Shown: positions 33,055-42,485, numbered from the stretch's first letter. The stretch is DNA of 64,000 nt from Mycobacteriaceae bacterium (GCA_029977845.1 JAPOKC010000008.1:1-64000), one strand, 5' to 3'. The notes: generated by a model not told the origin, from the sequence alone. A program made the numbers and translations.

Positions 33055-33402
33055 GTGTCGGGTACTCGGCCCGCCGCTCGCCGGACAGCGACAATGCACG
33101 GTTCACTCAATGGCGCGGAAGGGGAGGCCCGCATCGCCTGGGTGTCTCAAGCCCTCTGCCGGGCCACCGACCCGGATCAGCTTTTTGTTCGCGGCGCTGC
33201 CCAGCGCAAGGCCGCGGTGATCTGCCGGCACTGTCCCGTGATCACCGAGTGCGGGGCCGACGCCCTGGACAACCGCGTCGAGTTCGGCGTCTGGGGCGGG
33301 ATGACCGAGCGTCAGCGCCGGGCCCTGCTCAAGCAGCACCCCGAGGTGATCTCCTGGGCGGAGTTCTTCGCCACCCAGCGCAAGCACCGCAGCGTCAGCT
33401 AG
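33055..33402 (+). CDS. whiB4: WhiB-family iron-sulfur regulator WhiB4
   Basis: This is a 115-residue protein. GAAGGGGA precedes the GTG start at 33055. Four cysteines that bind a [4Fe-4S] cluster are present in the order A-L-C, V-I-C-R-H-C and I-T-E-C. The G-V-W-G-G-M turn and the basic C-terminal R-Q-R-R-A-L-L-K that binds DNA follow. WhiB4 (Rv3681c) senses oxygen and nitric oxide and represses antioxidant genes in M. tuberculosis. The stop interlocks with the stop of bagB (CTAG, 33399-33402). Confidence 0.93.
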   Translation: MSGTRPAARRTATMHGSLNGAEGEARIAWVSQALCRATDPDQLFVRGAAQRKAAVICRHCPVITECGADALDNRVEFGVWGGMTERQRRALLKQHPEVISWAEFFATQRKHRSVS

Positions 33403-34517
33403 ACCTCGCCGGTGATCTGATCGGCGATGGCCTGCAGGGCCTCGAGATCGGACACATCGAACGGCAGTGACGGCACACCCACCACCCGCACATGCGGGTT
33501 GGCGCCGGTGAACCGCGACAGCAGCCGAACCTCCCGCTTGGCGGTCTGACCGCGATCGGCGTGGATGAGCAGCACCCCCGCCGTCAGCGCGTCCCCGTTG
33601 GTGGACGCCTGCAATTCCTCGGCGCCGTCGATGGCGCGCTCCACGGTCAGTGAACTCAGCATCGGATGCGTCCGGTTGAGGATCAGCCCGGCCAGTGGCA
33701 TGCCCTCCTCGGACAGCCGGTCGACGAAGAAGGTCGCCTCGCGCAACGCGTCCGGCTCGGCCGCCGAGACCACCACGAACTGGGTGCCCCTGCGCTTGAG
33801 CAGTTCGTAGGTGCGATCGGCCTTCTCGCGGAACCCGCCGAACGTGGAATCCAGCGACTGCACAAACGCGGCGGCATCGGAGAGCATCTGCGAACCAAGG
33901 ATCGTCGACATCGCCTTCATCGCCAGACCCATCACGCCGGCCACCAGCTTGCCGATACCGCCGCCGGGGCCCAGCAGAAGTTTCCACAGCCGGCTGTCCA
34001 TGAAACTGCCCAGCCGCTTCGGCGCGTCGAGGAAGTCCAACGCGTTGCGCGAGGGCGGAGTGTCGACGACGACGAGGTCCCACCGGTCCTCGGCTAGTAA
34101 CTGGCCGAGTTTCTCCATGGCCATGTACTCCTGCGTGCCGGCCAGCGAAGTGGCGACGGTCTGATAGAACTTGTTGTCCAGAATCGCCTGTGCGCGTTCG
34201 GGTCCCGAGTGTTCGATCACCATCTCGTCGAACGTGTGCCGCATGTCGAGCATCATCGCGTACAGCTCACCGGGCACCTCGGACGCCAGCGGCACCTGTT
34301 GCGGGGAATTTCCGAGTTCCTTGATGCCCAGCGCCTGGGCGAGTCGCTTGGCCGGGTCGATGGTGAGCACCACGACGGTCCGTCCGTACTCGGCGGCGCG
34401 CAGAGCCATGGCCGCCGCGGTGGTGGTCTTGCCGACCCCGCCCGCGCCGCAGCACACCACGACCCGGTTGGACTTGTCGGTCAGGATGGACTTCATGTCC
34501 AGCGTCACGGGCGCCAC
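33399..34517 (-). CDS. bagB: Get3/ArsA-like ATPase BagB (Rv3680 type)
   Basis: This is a 372-residue P-loop ATPase of the anion-transporting ArsA/Get3 family. The deviant Walker A is [11 protein letters not shown] near residue 25. [12 protein letters not shown] is the switch II-like segment. The GTG start overlaps the bagA stop by one base (TAGTG). In M. tuberculosis the two proteins (Rv3679-Rv3680) form a complex named after bacterial Get3-like A and B and affect envelope and glycerol-related stress. No tail-anchor client is known from sequence. Confidence 0.88.
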   Translation of the reverse strand: MAPVTLDMKSILTDKSNRVVVCCGAGGVGKTTTAAAMALRAAEYGRTVVVLTIDPAKRLAQALGIKELGNSPQQVPLASEVPGELYAMMLDMRHTFDEMVIEHSGPERAQAILDNKFYQTVATSLAGTQEYMAMEKLGQLLAEDRWDLVVVDTPPSRNALDFLDAPKRLGSFMDSRLWKLLLGPGGGIGKLVAGVMGLAMKAMSTILGSQMLSDAAAFVQSLDSTFGGFREKADRTYELLKRRGTQFVVVSAAEPDALREATFFVDRLSEEGMPLAGLILNRTHPMLSSLTVERAIDGAEELQASTNGDALTAGVLLIHADRGQTAKREVRLLSRFTGANPHVRVVGVPSLPFDVSDLEALQAIADQITGEV

Positions 34518-35530
34518 TATCGGACCCCCTGCTGTGCGAGATCTTCGGCCAACTCGTAGAGGCTGCCCAGATCCACCCCGTCGGGAATCGTCGGCAGTTC
34601 CAGCCGGGGAACGTGCACCTTGTCCAGTTCAAGTCCGCTCTCGGTGCGTGAGCGGATCCGGGTGGCGTGCTCGATCGTCTCGGTCAGTAGGCCGGCGAAG
34701 TCCTCGTCGTTGAGTTTGATGCCGGCCCGCGACAGTCCGGCCCGCACGGCCTCGGCGTCGACCACACCGTCGGCCGCCGCGGCGAGATCTTTGGCGGGCA
34801 GGAACGCCGGGATGTTGCGGTTGACGATCACGGCGCCGATCGGCAGGTCGATGTCCCGCAACTCGTCGATCGCCTCGATGGTCTCCTGAATCGGCAGCGC
34901 CTCCAGGAGGGTGACGAGATGGATCGCCGTCTGTTCGGAGTGCAGCAACCGGACCACGCCGTCGGCCTGGGAGTGCACCGGTCCGCCCTTGGCGATGTCC
35001 GACAGCGCCTTGGTGACGTCGAGGAACCGCGAGATCCTGCCCGTCGGCGGGGAGTCGACCACGATGGCGTCGTACACCGGGCGCTTACCGGCGTCGACCC
35101 GGGTCGCGGCCTCTTTGATCTTGCCGGTCAGCAGAACGTCACGCAGGCCGGGCGCGATGGTGGTGGCGAACTCGATGGCCCCGACCCGGCGCATCGCCCG
35201 CCCGGCGATGCCCAGGTTGTAGAACATCTCCAGGTATTCCAGGAAGGCCGCCTCGATGTCGATCGCCAGGGCGTTGACATGGCCGCCGCCTTCGGCGGTC
35301 GCGACCTTGACCTCCTCGTACGGCAACGGTGGGACGTCGAAGAGCTGCGCAATGCCTTGTCGCCCTTCGACTTCGACCAGCAGCACCTTGCGGCCACCGG
35401 CCGCCAGCGTCAGGGCCAGCGCAGCCGCGACCGTGGTCTTACCGGTGCCGCCCTTGCCGGTGACAAAGTGCAGCCGGGCTTTGGTCAGCCTTGAGGGCCA
35501 GCCGACGGGGTTGCCGTCTTTGGTCGCCAT
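34517..35530 (-). CDS. bagA: Get3/ArsA-like ATPase BagA (Rv3679 type)
   Basis: This is a 337-residue partner of BagB. Walker A is [11 protein letters not shown] near residues 22-32, with the extra N-terminal signature Lys of the SIMIBI class. D-S-P-P-T-G-R is the switch II-like motif. It has the same fold and order as Rv3679. It is the first gene of the bagA-bagB unit and is divergent from a short DUF4177 gene 56 bases away. The Get3-like heterodimer is inferred from the family. Confidence 0.88.
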   Translation of the reverse strand: MATKDGNPVGWPSRLTKARLHFVTGKGGTGKTTVAAALALTLAAGGRKVLLVEVEGRQGIAQLFDVPPLPYEEVKVATAEGGGHVNALAIDIEAAFLEYLEMFYNLGIAGRAMRRVGAIEFATTIAPGLRDVLLTGKIKEAATRVDAGKRPVYDAIVVDSPPTGRISRFLDVTKALSDIAKGGPVHSQADGVVRLLHSEQTAIHLVTLLEALPIQETIEAIDELRDIDLPIGAVIVNRNIPAFLPAKDLAAAADGVVDAEAVRAGLSRAGIKLNDEDFAGLLTETIEHATRIRSRTESGLELDKVHVPRLELPTIPDGVDLGSLYELAEDLAQQGVR

Positions 35531-35586
35531 GACTGCACTCTATCCAAGGGTGCGAGTGCCTCCGGTGACTTGAGTAGGCTCGCCTC

Positions 35587-35748
35587 ATGAGCCAACCAAC
35601 CACGTGGGAGTACGCGACGGTGCCGTTGCTGACCCACGCCACCAAGCAGATCCTCGACCAGTGGGGTGCTGACGGCTGGGAACTGGTCTCGGTGCTGAAC
35701 GGCCCGACCGGTGAGCAGCACGTCGCCTACCTGAAGAGGCCCAAGTGA
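35587..35748 (+). CDS. Short DUF4177-type protein (53 residues)
   Basis: The ATG at 35587 opens 53 codons: M-S-Q-P-T-T-W-E-Y-A-T-V-P-L-L, then W-G-A-D-G-W-E-L-V-S-V-L, ending A-Y-L-K-R-P-K. The W-E-Y and G-W-E-L-V motifs are the signature of DUF4177. M. tuberculosis annotates a similar short gene, Rv3678A, here. Its stop overlaps the next start by 4 bases (GTGA), so it is coupled to the RidA-like gene. Function is unknown. Confidence 0.85.
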   Translation: MSQPTTWEYATVPLLTHATKQILDQWGADGWELVSVLNGPTGEQHVAYLKRPK

Positions 35749-36203
35749 GTAGTGCCTCCAAGCGGCTCGCCGAACTCGGCGTGACATTGCCCGGCGTGGC
35801 CAAGCCGCTGGCCGCCTATGTGCCGGCGGTCCGGACCGGCAACCTGGTCTACACCTCCGGTCAGCTTCCGTTGGTCGACGGGCAGCTGACCCATGTCGGC
35901 AAGGCCGGCGCCGCGGTGAGCGCCGAGGATGCCAAGATCGCGGCGCGCACCTGCGCGCTCAACGCACTGGCGGCCATCGACGCGCTCGTCGGCATCGACT
36001 CGGTGACGAGGGTGGTCAAGGTCGTCGGGTTCGTCGCCTCCGCACCCGGCTTCACCGGTCAGCCCGGTGTGGTCAACGGCGCCTCGGAGTTCCTCGGTGA
36101 GGTGTTCGGCAATGCCGGCATCCATGCCCGCTCGGCGGTCGGCGTCGCGGAACTGCCGCTGGACGCACCGGTCGAGGTGGAGCTCATCGTCGAGGTTACG
36201 TAA
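35745..36203 (+). CDS. RidA/YjgF-like protein (Rv3678c type)
   Basis: This is a 152-residue protein of the YjgF/YER057c/UK114 superfamily. Recognisable parts are Y-T-S-G-Q-L-P-L near residue 40, the N-A-L-A-A-I-D helix and the C-terminal V-E-V-E-L-I-V-E strand. In place of the RidA active-site Arg in C-K-R-x-T it has A-R-S-A-V-G-V-A-E-L-P. It may hydrolyse reactive enamines or imines or bind a small ligand. It belongs to a three-gene unit with the DUF4177 gene and the MBL hydrolase. Confidence 0.82.
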   Translation: MSSASKRLAELGVTLPGVAKPLAAYVPAVRTGNLVYTSGQLPLVDGQLTHVGKAGAAVSAEDAKIAARTCALNALAAIDALVGIDSVTRVVKVVGFVASAPGFTGQPGVVNGASEFLGEVFGNAGIHARSAVGVAELPLDAPVEVELIVEVT

Positions 36204-36229
36204 GTGACCTCCATCGGCAGCGAGGTCGG

Positions 36230-37003
36230 ATGACGCATCCCGCGTACGGGGTGCTGCGGCCGGTCACCCCGACGGCGTCGGTTCTGCTGTGCGACAACCC
36301 CGGTCACATGACCCTGGACGGGACCAACACCTGGCTGCTGCGCGGACCGGGCAGTAATGAGTTCGTCGTCGTCGACCCGGGACCCGATGATGAGGTGCAC
36401 ATCCTCCGCCTTGCCGAGGCGGGCCGAATTCCGTTGGTGCTCATCAGTCATCGCCACGGCGATCACACCGAGGGCATCGACCGGCTCGTCGCGGTCTCGG
36501 GTGCGACGGTGCGCTCGGTCGGCAGTGGTTTTCTGCGCGGAATGGGTGCCCCATTGCGCGACGGCGAGGTGATCGAGGCCGCCGGTGTGCGGCTGACCGT
36601 GATGGCCACCCCGGGCCACAGCGCGGACTCGTTGTGTTTCGTCATGGATGACGCGGTGCTGACCGCCGACACCGTGCTGGGCCGCGGCACCACCGTCATC
36701 GACGGTGAGGACGGCAGTCTGGCGCAGTATCTGGACTCGCTGCGCCGACTGCAGGGGCTGGGCTCGCGCACGGTGCTGCCCGGACACGGTCCGGAACTCG
36801 ATGACCTGGCGGCGGTGGCCGCGATGTACCTGGCGCACCGCGAGGAACGTCTAGGCCAGGTGCGTGACGCTCTGCGGACCCTCGGGGATGACGCGACCGC
36901 GCGGCAGGTGGTCGAGCACGTCTACGCCGACGTCGACGAAAAGCTGTGGGAGGCAGCCGAACAGTCGGTCAAAGCGCAGTTGGCCTACCTGCACACCTCC
37001 TGA
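36230..37003 (+). CDS. Metallo-beta-lactamase-fold hydrolase, LACTB2-like (Rv3677c type)
   Basis: This is a 257-residue hydrolase. The zinc motif is S-H-R-H-G-D-H (His74, His76, Asp78, His79). Further ligands are in T-P-G-H-S (His) and L-T-A-D (Asp), and a late G-H-G-P (His) follows. The C-terminal 70 residues (H-R-E-E-R-L-G-Q-V ... A-Y-L-H-T-S) form the winged-helix-like LACTB2 tail. LACTB2 relatives are ribonucleases or thioesterases, so a true beta-lactamase role is unlikely. The stop is followed at once by the hairpin of the repeat at 37004. Confidence 0.85.
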   Translation: MTHPAYGVLRPVTPTASVLLCDNPGHMTLDGTNTWLLRGPGSNEFVVVDPGPDDEVHILRLAEAGRIPLVLISHRHGDHTEGIDRLVAVSGATVRSVGSGFLRGMGAPLRDGEVIEAAGVRLTVMATPGHSADSLCFVMDDAVLTADTVLGRGTTVIDGEDGSLAQYLDSLRRLQGLGSRTVLPGHGPELDDLAAVAAMYLAHREERLGQVRDALRTLGDDATARQVVEHVYADVDEKLWEAAEQSVKAQLAYLHTS

Positions 37004-37066
37004 CGCCCAAACCGACGTTTGGGCGCGAAAGAGCAAGCAAACGCCGCCAATACGTCGATCTCGGCG
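37004..37066 (+). repeat. Solo copy of the DUF559-flanking repeat; also a terminator hairpin
   Basis: It begins with a perfect hairpin CGCCCAAAC (37004-37012), loop CGAC, GTTTGGGCG (37017-37025), placed right after the MBL stop and facing crp. The whole 63 bases align without gaps to 10467-10529 at about 45 of 63 positions by hand count. A second weak hairpin (CCGCC ... GGCGG) closes its right half. It probably also serves as a terminator for both convergent genes. Confidence 0.75.
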
Positions 37067-37090
37067 GAGGGGGTTAGGGCGCAAAGGGTA

Positions 37091-37765
37091 TCAGCGGGCG
37101 CGGCGGGCCAGTCGCTCGGAGTCGCAGATCAGCACGCTCTTGCCCTCCAGCCGGATCCAGCCGCGATGGGCGAAGTCGGCGAGCGCCTTGTTTACCGTCT
37201 CGCGGGAGGCGCCGACCAGCTGGGCGATCTCCTCCTGGGTCAGGTCGTGGGTCACGCGCATCGCGCCGCCCTCCTGGGTGCCGAAGCGCTGAGCCAGCTG
37301 CAGCAGTTGCTTGGCGACGCGACCGGGCACGTCGGTGAAGATCAGGTCCGCCAGATTGTTGTTGGTCCGTCGCAGCCGGCGGGCCAACACCCGCAGCAGC
37401 TGATCGGCGATCTCGGGCCGGTCGGCGATCCAGGCCTTGAGGGCGTCGCGGTCCATCGAGACCGCCCGCACCTCGGTGATGGTGGTGGCACTTGAGGTCC
37501 GCGGGCCCGGATCGAAGATCGACAGCTCGCCGAACATGTCCGACGGTCCCATGATGGTCAGCAGGTTCTCCCGGCCGTCCGGTGAGCGCCGGCCGATCTT
37601 CACCTTGCCGGTGATGATGATGTAGAGCCGGTCACCGGGCTCGCCCTCGGCGAAGACGGTGTGGCCGCGCGGGAAGTCGACCGGCTGGAGTTGCTTGGTC
37701 AACGCGGAAACCGCCGCCGGATCGACTCCCTGGAAGATTCCGGCCCTGGCCAGGATCTCGTCCAC
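37091..37765 (-). CDS. crp: cAMP receptor protein-type regulator Crp
   Basis: This is a 224-residue protein, the same length as Rv3676. The cyclic-nucleotide domain spans about 20-115, with G-E-L-S-I-F-D ... P-R-T-S-S-A-T forming the phosphate-binding cassette. The dimer helix is about 115-140. The C-terminal winged helix contains [19 protein letters not shown], in which R-E-T contacts DNA. Rv3676 controls a large cAMP regulon including rpfA and whiB1. A class III cyclase at 61.5 kb could supply the signal. The Rv3675-like gene lies upstream on the same strand. Confidence 0.96.
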   Translation of the reverse strand: MDEILARAGIFQGVDPAAVSALTKQLQPVDFPRGHTVFAEGEPGDRLYIIITGKVKIGRRSPDGRENLLTIMGPSDMFGELSIFDPGPRTSSATTITEVRAVSMDRDALKAWIADRPEIADQLLRVLARRLRRTNNNLADLIFTDVPGRVAKQLLQLAQRFGTQEGGAMRVTHDLTQEEIAQLVGASRETVNKALADFAHRGWIRLEGKSVLICDSERLARRAR

Positions 37766-37842
37766 GTTGCCCCTTCTCAGCTCGTCATAACCGTATGTGC
37801 GCGCCAGCCTAATGTTTAGACAGGCTTGGCGACGTGCCTACG

Positions 37843-38124
37843 CTACACACGATTGGCGAATCCGGACGGCTGAAACTGAGGATTGAGTTCGGAGCGCACA
37901 TGCACCCGGGTGGGCAGGCCCGGCTCGTCGGGGATCAGGCGGAAGGCCGGTTCCATCCGCGGGCTCAGTCCGGAGAATCCGGTCAAAGGAACAGTGGCCT
38001 GTTCCAACCGGGCCCGGTCACCGGCCGACGGCCGGTCGGTGTGCAACACGCTTTCCAGCCGTTGCAGGCCGACCGTAGAGAGCATCAGCATCGCCGGGAT
38101 GAATCCTGCGAGCAACCACGACAT
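37843..38124 (-). CDS. Small membrane protein (Rv3675 position)
   Basis: This is a 93-residue protein. One N-terminal hydrophobic helix (about 3-22, [12 protein letters not shown]) is followed by a soluble part rich in Arg, Pro and Glu. Rv3675 of M. tuberculosis lies in the same place, between nth and crp. It reads in the same direction as crp with 77 bases between, which contain the imperfect dyad at 37802-37831. Function is unknown. It is divergent from nth. Confidence 0.6.
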   Translation of the reverse strand: MSWLLAGFIPAMLMLSTVGLQRLESVLHTDRPSAGDRARLEQATVPLTGFSGLSPRMEPAFRLIPDEPGLPTRVHVRSELNPQFQPSGFANRV

Positions 38125-38205
38125 AGCCGGGAAGTTAACCGGCGCCAGGTCTCATCGGGATCACGAAATGCCACCGGTCTGTCGGCGGTCAGTACCCTGA
38201 CTCCC

Positions 38206-38952
38206 GTGGCCAGGGGCTCTAAGAAGTGGGATGCCGAGACTCATGTCGGTCTGGTCCGCCGAGCCCGCCGGATGAACCGGGAACTGGCGGTGGCCTTCCC
38301 CCACGTCTATTGCGAACTGGACTTCACCAACCCGCTCGAACTCGCGGTCGCCACCATCCTCTCGGCCCAGAGCACCGATAAGCGGGTCAACCTGACCACA
38401 CCGGCATTGTTCGCCAAGTACCGCACCGCACGGGATTACGCGCAGGCGAACCGCACCGAACTCGAGGAGCTCATCCGGCCGACCGGCTTCTACCGCAACA
38501 AGGCCAATTCGCTGATCCGGCTGGGCCAGGAACTCGTCGAGCGCTTCGGCGGCGAGGTCCCGGGAACCATCGAGGAACTGGTGACCCTGCCGGGAGTCGG
38601 GCGCAAGACGGCCAACGTCATCCTCGGCAACGCCTTCGACGTTCCCGGCATTACCGTCGACACCCACTTCGGCCGTCTGGTCCGGCGCTGGCGGTGGACC
38701 GATGAGACCGATCCGGTCAAGGTCGAGCATGCGGTCGGTGAACTCATCGAGCGCCGGGAGTGGACGCTGCTCAGCCACCGGGTGATCTTCCACGGCCGGC
38801 GGGTCTGCCATGCCCGCAAGCCGGCCTGCGGGGTGTGCGTGCTGGCCAAGGACTGCCCGTCCTTCGGCGAAGGACCCACCGATCCGCAGATCGCCGCCGC
38901 ACTGGTGAAGGGTCCGGAGACTGAACACCTACTGGCTCTGGCAGGGCTGTAG
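38206..38952 (+). CDS. nth: Endonuclease III
   Basis: This is a 248-residue DNA glycosylase and AP lyase removing oxidised pyrimidines. I chose GTG 38206, giving a protein close in length to Rv3674c. The helix-hairpin-helix and catalytic Lys are in [11 protein letters not shown], and the catalytic Asp is in V-D-T-H-F-G-R. The [4Fe-4S] cluster cysteines are [11 protein letters not shown] ... D-C. A longer upstream frame has no plausible start and lacks conserved sequence. It heads a run with the thioredoxin-like, Nudix and marP genes. Confidence 0.95.
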   Translation: MARGSKKWDAETHVGLVRRARRMNRELAVAFPHVYCELDFTNPLELAVATILSAQSTDKRVNLTTPALFAKYRTARDYAQANRTELEELIRPTGFYRNKANSLIRLGQELVERFGGEVPGTIEELVTLPGVGRKTANVILGNAFDVPGITVDTHFGRLVRRWRWTDETDPVKVEHAVGELIERREWTLLSHRVIFHGRRVCHARKPACGVCVLAKDCPSFGEGPTDPQIAAALVKGPETEHLLALAGL

Positions 38953-38957
38953 CGCCG

Positions 38958-39596
38958 ATGAGGGCTTCGACGAAGTGGACGCTGGCGATGCTGGCCGCGG
39001 TGGTCGCCGTGATCACGGCGTTGGCGCTACAACTCGACGACAAAGCCGCGCCGCCGTCGGCGCGGGACGCGCCGTCGGCGCGGACCCACCGCGACGCCGA
39101 CACCCCGGAGGCACTGGCCGGTCCGCGCCGGCGCGCCGATCTGCCGCCGTGTCCGGCTGATGGCGCCGGGGTGGGTCCGGCGGCGTTGCGTGGGATCGTC
39201 GTCGAATGCGCCGCCGACGGGTCTCCGGTCGAGGTGGCGCGCGCACTGGCCGGGCGAACGGTGGTGCTCAACCTGTGGGCCTACTGGTGTGGTCCGTGCA
39301 CCCAGGAACTGCCCGCACTGGCCCGCTATCAGCAGCAGGCGGGTGATGCGGTCACCGTCGTGACGGTGCACCAGGACGAGAACGAGACGGCGGCGCTGAT
39401 CCGGATGGCCGACCTCGGTGTCCGCCTGCCGGTGCTGCAGGACGGACGGCGAAGCATCGCCGCAGCACTGGGTCTGCCGAACGTGATGCCCGAGACGGTG
39501 GTGCTGCGTGCGGACGGTAGCGTGGCCAAGGTCTTCGCGACACCGTTCACCAATGCCGATGAGATCGGAGCAGCGGTGAGATCGGCACTCGCATGA
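38958..39596 (+). CDS. Membrane-anchored thioredoxin-like protein (Rv3673c type)
   Basis: This is a 212-residue protein. An N-terminal hydrophobic helix (about 7-25) anchors or exports it. The TlpA/ResA-like domain starts near 75 and has the redox motif W-A-Y-W-C-G-P-C and cis-Pro in V-M-P-E-T. Two further Cys (L-P-P-C and V-E-C) lie before the active site. It should reduce disulfides or help cytochrome c maturation on the outer face of the membrane. The start is 5 bases after nth, and the stop overlaps the Nudix start by 4 bases. Confidence 0.85.
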   Translation: MRASTKWTLAMLAAVVAVITALALQLDDKAAPPSARDAPSARTHRDADTPEALAGPRRRADLPPCPADGAGVGPAALRGIVVECAADGSPVEVARALAGRTVVLNLWAYWCGPCTQELPALARYQQQAGDAVTVVTVHQDENETAALIRMADLGVRLPVLQDGRRSIAAALGLPNVMPETVVLRADGSVAKVFATPFTNADEIGAAVRSALA

Positions 39597-40354
39597 CGAC
39601 CCACGGACTAACCCCTGCGGCCAGCCCGCCGTGGCTGACACCGCTGGTGAGCAACCTCGATCAGGTGCCGCACGCCTACCGGCGTCGCGTCCCGCCGGAA
39701 CTGCTCGCGGCTATCACCGGCGCCGGCGACGCCGCTGCGGCGGCACGGACCGGCCGCGATGCCGCCGTGCTGGTGCTGTTCTCCGGACCGCATGCCGATC
39801 ACCCGGCCGGGGAGTTCCCCGCCGACGCCGACCTGTTGCTCACCGTGCGCGCCGGCACGTTGCGGCACCACGCCGGGCAGGCGGCCTTCCCGGGCGGGGC
39901 GGCAGATCCCGGTGATGCCGGCCCGGTGGCGACCGCTCTGCGTGAGGCTGAGGAGGAGACCGGAATAGATCCGGGACGGCTGCACCCGCTGGCCACACTC
40001 GAGCGAATGTTCATCCCGCCCTCGGGTTTTCACGTCGTTCCGGTGCTGGCCTATTCCCCGGACCCCGGTCCGGTGACCGTCGTCGACTCCTCCGAGACCG
40101 CGGTGGTGGCCCGTGTTCCACTGCGGGCGTTCGTCAATCCCAGCAATCGGCTGATGGTGTACCGGGAACAGCCGGACTTCGCCGGCCCTGCCTTCCTCCT
40201 CAACGAGATGTTGGTGTGGGGATTCACCGGTCACGTAATCTCGGCAATGCTCGATGTGGCCGGATGGTCGCAACCATGGGATACCCAGGACGTTCGGATG
40301 CTGGACGAGGCGATGGCCCTCGTCGGCGACCGCGACAGTGAGGAACCGCTGTGA
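39593..40354 (+). CDS. Nudix hydrolase, CoA pyrophosphatase-like (Rv3672c type)
   Basis: This is a 253-residue hydrolase. The Nudix box runs G-G-A-A-D-P-G-D ... L-R-E-A-E-E-E-T-G-I, with the R-E-x-x-E-E metal residues intact. The extension upstream of the box, L-L-T-V-R-A-G-T-L-R-H-H-A-G-Q-A-A-F-P-G-G, is the NUDT7/CoA-type signature, so CoA or a derivative is the likely substrate. It overlaps both neighbours by 4 bases (ATGA and GTGA), so the thioredoxin-like, Nudix and MarP proteins are made from one mRNA. Confidence 0.88.
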   Translation: MTTHGLTPAASPPWLTPLVSNLDQVPHAYRRRVPPELLAAITGAGDAAAAARTGRDAAVLVLFSGPHADHPAGEFPADADLLLTVRAGTLRHHAGQAAFPGGAADPGDAGPVATALREAEEETGIDPGRLHPLATLERMFIPPSGFHVVPVLAYSPDPGPVTVVDSSETAVVARVPLRAFVNPSNRLMVYREQPDFAGPAFLLNEMLVWGFTGHVISAMLDVAGWSQPWDTQDVRMLDEAMALVGDRDSEEPL

Positions 40355-41541
40355 CCAGTTCGCAATGGCTGGACATCGCCGTGATCGGCGTTGCGCTCAT
40401 CGCGGCGATCTCCGGATGGCGTTCGGGTGCGCTCGGCTCGCTGATGTCCTTCGTCGGTGTCGTGCTGGGAGCGATCGCCGGGGTGATGCTCGCCCCGCAC
40501 ATCGTCAGCCACATCCATTCGCCGCGAGGCAAGCTGTTCGCCGCACTGTTCCTGATCCTGGCCCTGGTGGTGATCGGGGAGGTCGCCGGCGTCGTGCTGG
40601 GACGTGCGGTCCGCGGTTCGATCCGCAACGGCCCGATCCGGGCGGTGGACTCCGTCGTCGGCGTCGTCCTGCAACTGGTGGTCGTGTTCGTCGCTGCCTG
40701 GTTGCTGGCCAGCCCGCTGACATCGTCGGACCAGCCGAACCTCGCTGCGGCAGTGCGCGGGTCCAGAGTCGTCGCCGAAGTGGACAAGTACGCCCCGGAG
40801 TGGCTTCGCACCGTGCCCAAGCGGATGTCGGCGCTGTTGAGCACCTCGGGTCTGCCGGATGTGCTGGAACCGTTCGGGCGCACGCCGATTCAGAACGTCG
40901 ACCCGCCGGACGCCTCGCTGGCCGACAGTCTGGTGGTGGCGCAGACCCGCCCTAGTGTGGTCAAGATCCGTGGTGTGGCGACGTCGTGCCAGAAGGTCCT
41001 GGAGGGTACGGGATTCGTCATCGCGCCGAACAGGGTGATGTCCAACGCGCATGTGGTGGCTGGTTCGGACAGCGTGACGGTGGAGGCCGAAGGAAAGAAG
41101 TACGACGCCACCGTGGTCTCCTACGACCCCAACGCCGACATCTCGATCCTGGACGTTCCCAAGCTTCCGCAGCAGCCCTTGGTGTTCGCCGACGAGCCGG
41201 CCAAATCGGGAACCGACGCGGTGATCCTCGGGTATCCCGGCGGCGGTGACTTCGTCGCAACCCCTGCTCGGGTCCGGGAGATCATCGAACTCAGCGGCCC
41301 TGACATCTACAAGACGACCACCGTCAATCGCGAGGTCTACACCGTCCGCGGCCTTGTCCGCCAAGGTAATTCGGGCGGACCGATGATCAATCGGTCCGGC
41401 AGGGTGATCGGTGTGGTGTTCGGCGCCGCAGTCGACGACAACGACACCGGCTTCGTGATGACAACCAATGAGGTCTCCCGGCAGTTGGCCAAGATCGGCA
41501 ACACCGCCAAGGTGCCGACCGGGGTCTGCGTCAACGCCTAG
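40351..41541 (+). CDS. marP: Membrane-bound serine protease MarP
   Basis: This is a 396-residue protein (Rv3671c is about this length). Four transmembrane helices lie in residues 5-130 (CvpA-like). The periplasmic chymotrypsin-like protease follows with the triad S-N-A-H-V-V-A-G, N-A-D-I-S-I-L-D and R-Q-G-N-S-G-G-P. Two Cys (T-S-C and the C-terminal V-C) match the regulatory disulfide pair. MarP cleaves the peptidoglycan hydrolase RipA and is needed for acid resistance in M. tuberculosis. The stop interlocks with the ephE stop (CTAG, 41538-41541). Confidence 0.94.
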   Translation: MTSSQWLDIAVIGVALIAAISGWRSGALGSLMSFVGVVLGAIAGVMLAPHIVSHIHSPRGKLFAALFLILALVVIGEVAGVVLGRAVRGSIRNGPIRAVDSVVGVVLQLVVVFVAAWLLASPLTSSDQPNLAAAVRGSRVVAEVDKYAPEWLRTVPKRMSALLSTSGLPDVLEPFGRTPIQNVDPPDASLADSLVVAQTRPSVVKIRGVATSCQKVLEGTGFVIAPNRVMSNAHVVAGSDSVTVEAEGKKYDATVVSYDPNADISILDVPKLPQQPLVFADEPAKSGTDAVILGYPGGGDFVATPARVREIIELSGPDIYKTTTVNREVYTVRGLVRQGNSGGPMINRSGRVIGVVFGAAVDDNDTGFVMTTNEVSRQLAKIGNTAKVPTGVCVNA

Positions 41542-42485
41542 AGCGAATCTAGGAATCTCTGCAACGCGTTGTTGACCGCCTGCGGCGACTCCTCCTGCGC
41601 GTAGTGCCCGATGCCGGGAATCTCGGCGAACCGGCCGTGCGGCGCGTACGGCCTGCTTCGTGTGATCGGATCGCCGAGCACGTACGGGTCAGCCGCACCG
41701 CGCAGGTGCACCAGGGGGATCTCCAGCCGGCGATCCATCAGCTTCATGAATCGTCGGCCTTCCGCGCGCAACTGGCTGCGAACCGCCCAGCGCTGGTACT
41801 CCAGCGTGCAGTGGGCGGCGGATGGGATCTGGATGGCCTGACGCAGATACCTCATGGATTCGGAGAAGTCCTCGCCCGCTTGCCATTTCGGTGACGTCCT
41901 GGTGCGCACCAGGGTCTCGAGTTCCTCGGCATCGTGGCGGGTCAGCACGTGCTCAGGCAAGCGCGGCACCTGGTATCGCAACAATGTCGGCAGCAACGCG
42001 CGGCGCTGCTCGGCGTTGGTGAGCACCGATTGCCGTAGCGCCACCGGATGCGGGGAGCTGATCAGCCCGATGGCGCGCACCATTCGGGGGTGCAGTACCG
42101 AGGTGGCCCAGCAGACCAGTCCGCCGTCGGCGTGGCCGATCAGTGTGGCCGAGGTGTGCCCGAGGGCGCGAATCAGTCCCGCGGTGTCACCGGCCAGCGT
42201 CCAGCCGTCATAGCCACGCGGCGGTTTGTCGCTGCCACCGTATCCGCGTAGGTCCACTGCGACCAGTCGCGCTCCCGACAGACCGCGCAACTGATGTCGC
42301 CACGACCACCAGAACGATGCGAAACCGTGCAGCAGGATGACCAGTGGCCGCGCGGTGGGCGGAGTCTCGTCCTGTGTCTCGTCGAGTGCCTCGACGCAAT
42401 GGAAGCGGATTCCGTTGGCATGAACATCGAGATGACGCCACGGCCCGTCGATCCGGGTGACCGAGGGATCCGGCCGGCTGCTCAC
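41538..42485 (-). CDS. ephE: Alpha/beta hydrolase, epoxide hydrolase EphE type
   Basis: This is a 315-residue protein. I chose GTG 42485, which overlaps the upstream stop by 4 bases (GTGA); an upstream in-frame start adds 74 poorly conserved residues. The oxyanion segment is L-L-H-G-F-A-S-F-W-W-S-W. The nucleophile elbow G-H-A-D-G-G carries Asp, as in epoxide hydrolases and dehalogenases. The catalytic His is in G-I-G-H-Y-A-Q-E-E. Rv3670 is annotated ephE. The native substrate is unknown. Confidence 0.86.
   Translation of the reverse strand: MSSRPDPSVTRIDGPWRHLDVHANGIRFHCVEALDETQDETPPTARPLVILLHGFASFWWSWRHQLRGLSGARLVAVDLRGYGGSDKPPRGYDGWTLAGDTAGLIRALGHTSATLIGHADGGLVCWATSVLHPRMVRAIGLISSPHPVALRQSVLTNAEQRRALLPTLLRYQVPRLPEHVLTRHDAEELETLVRTRTSPKWQAGEDFSESMRYLRQAIQIPSAAHCTLEYQRWAVRSQLRAEGRRFMKLMDRRLEIPLVHLRGAADPYVLGDPITRSRPYAPHGRFAEIPGIGHYAQEESPQAVNNALQRFLDSL

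Noticed and set aside
37828..37850. Possible Crp-binding site between the Rv3675-like gene and crp
   Set aside because: GTG and CACA half-sites are present, but their spacing is one base longer than the mycobacterial consensus and the inner positions do not match.
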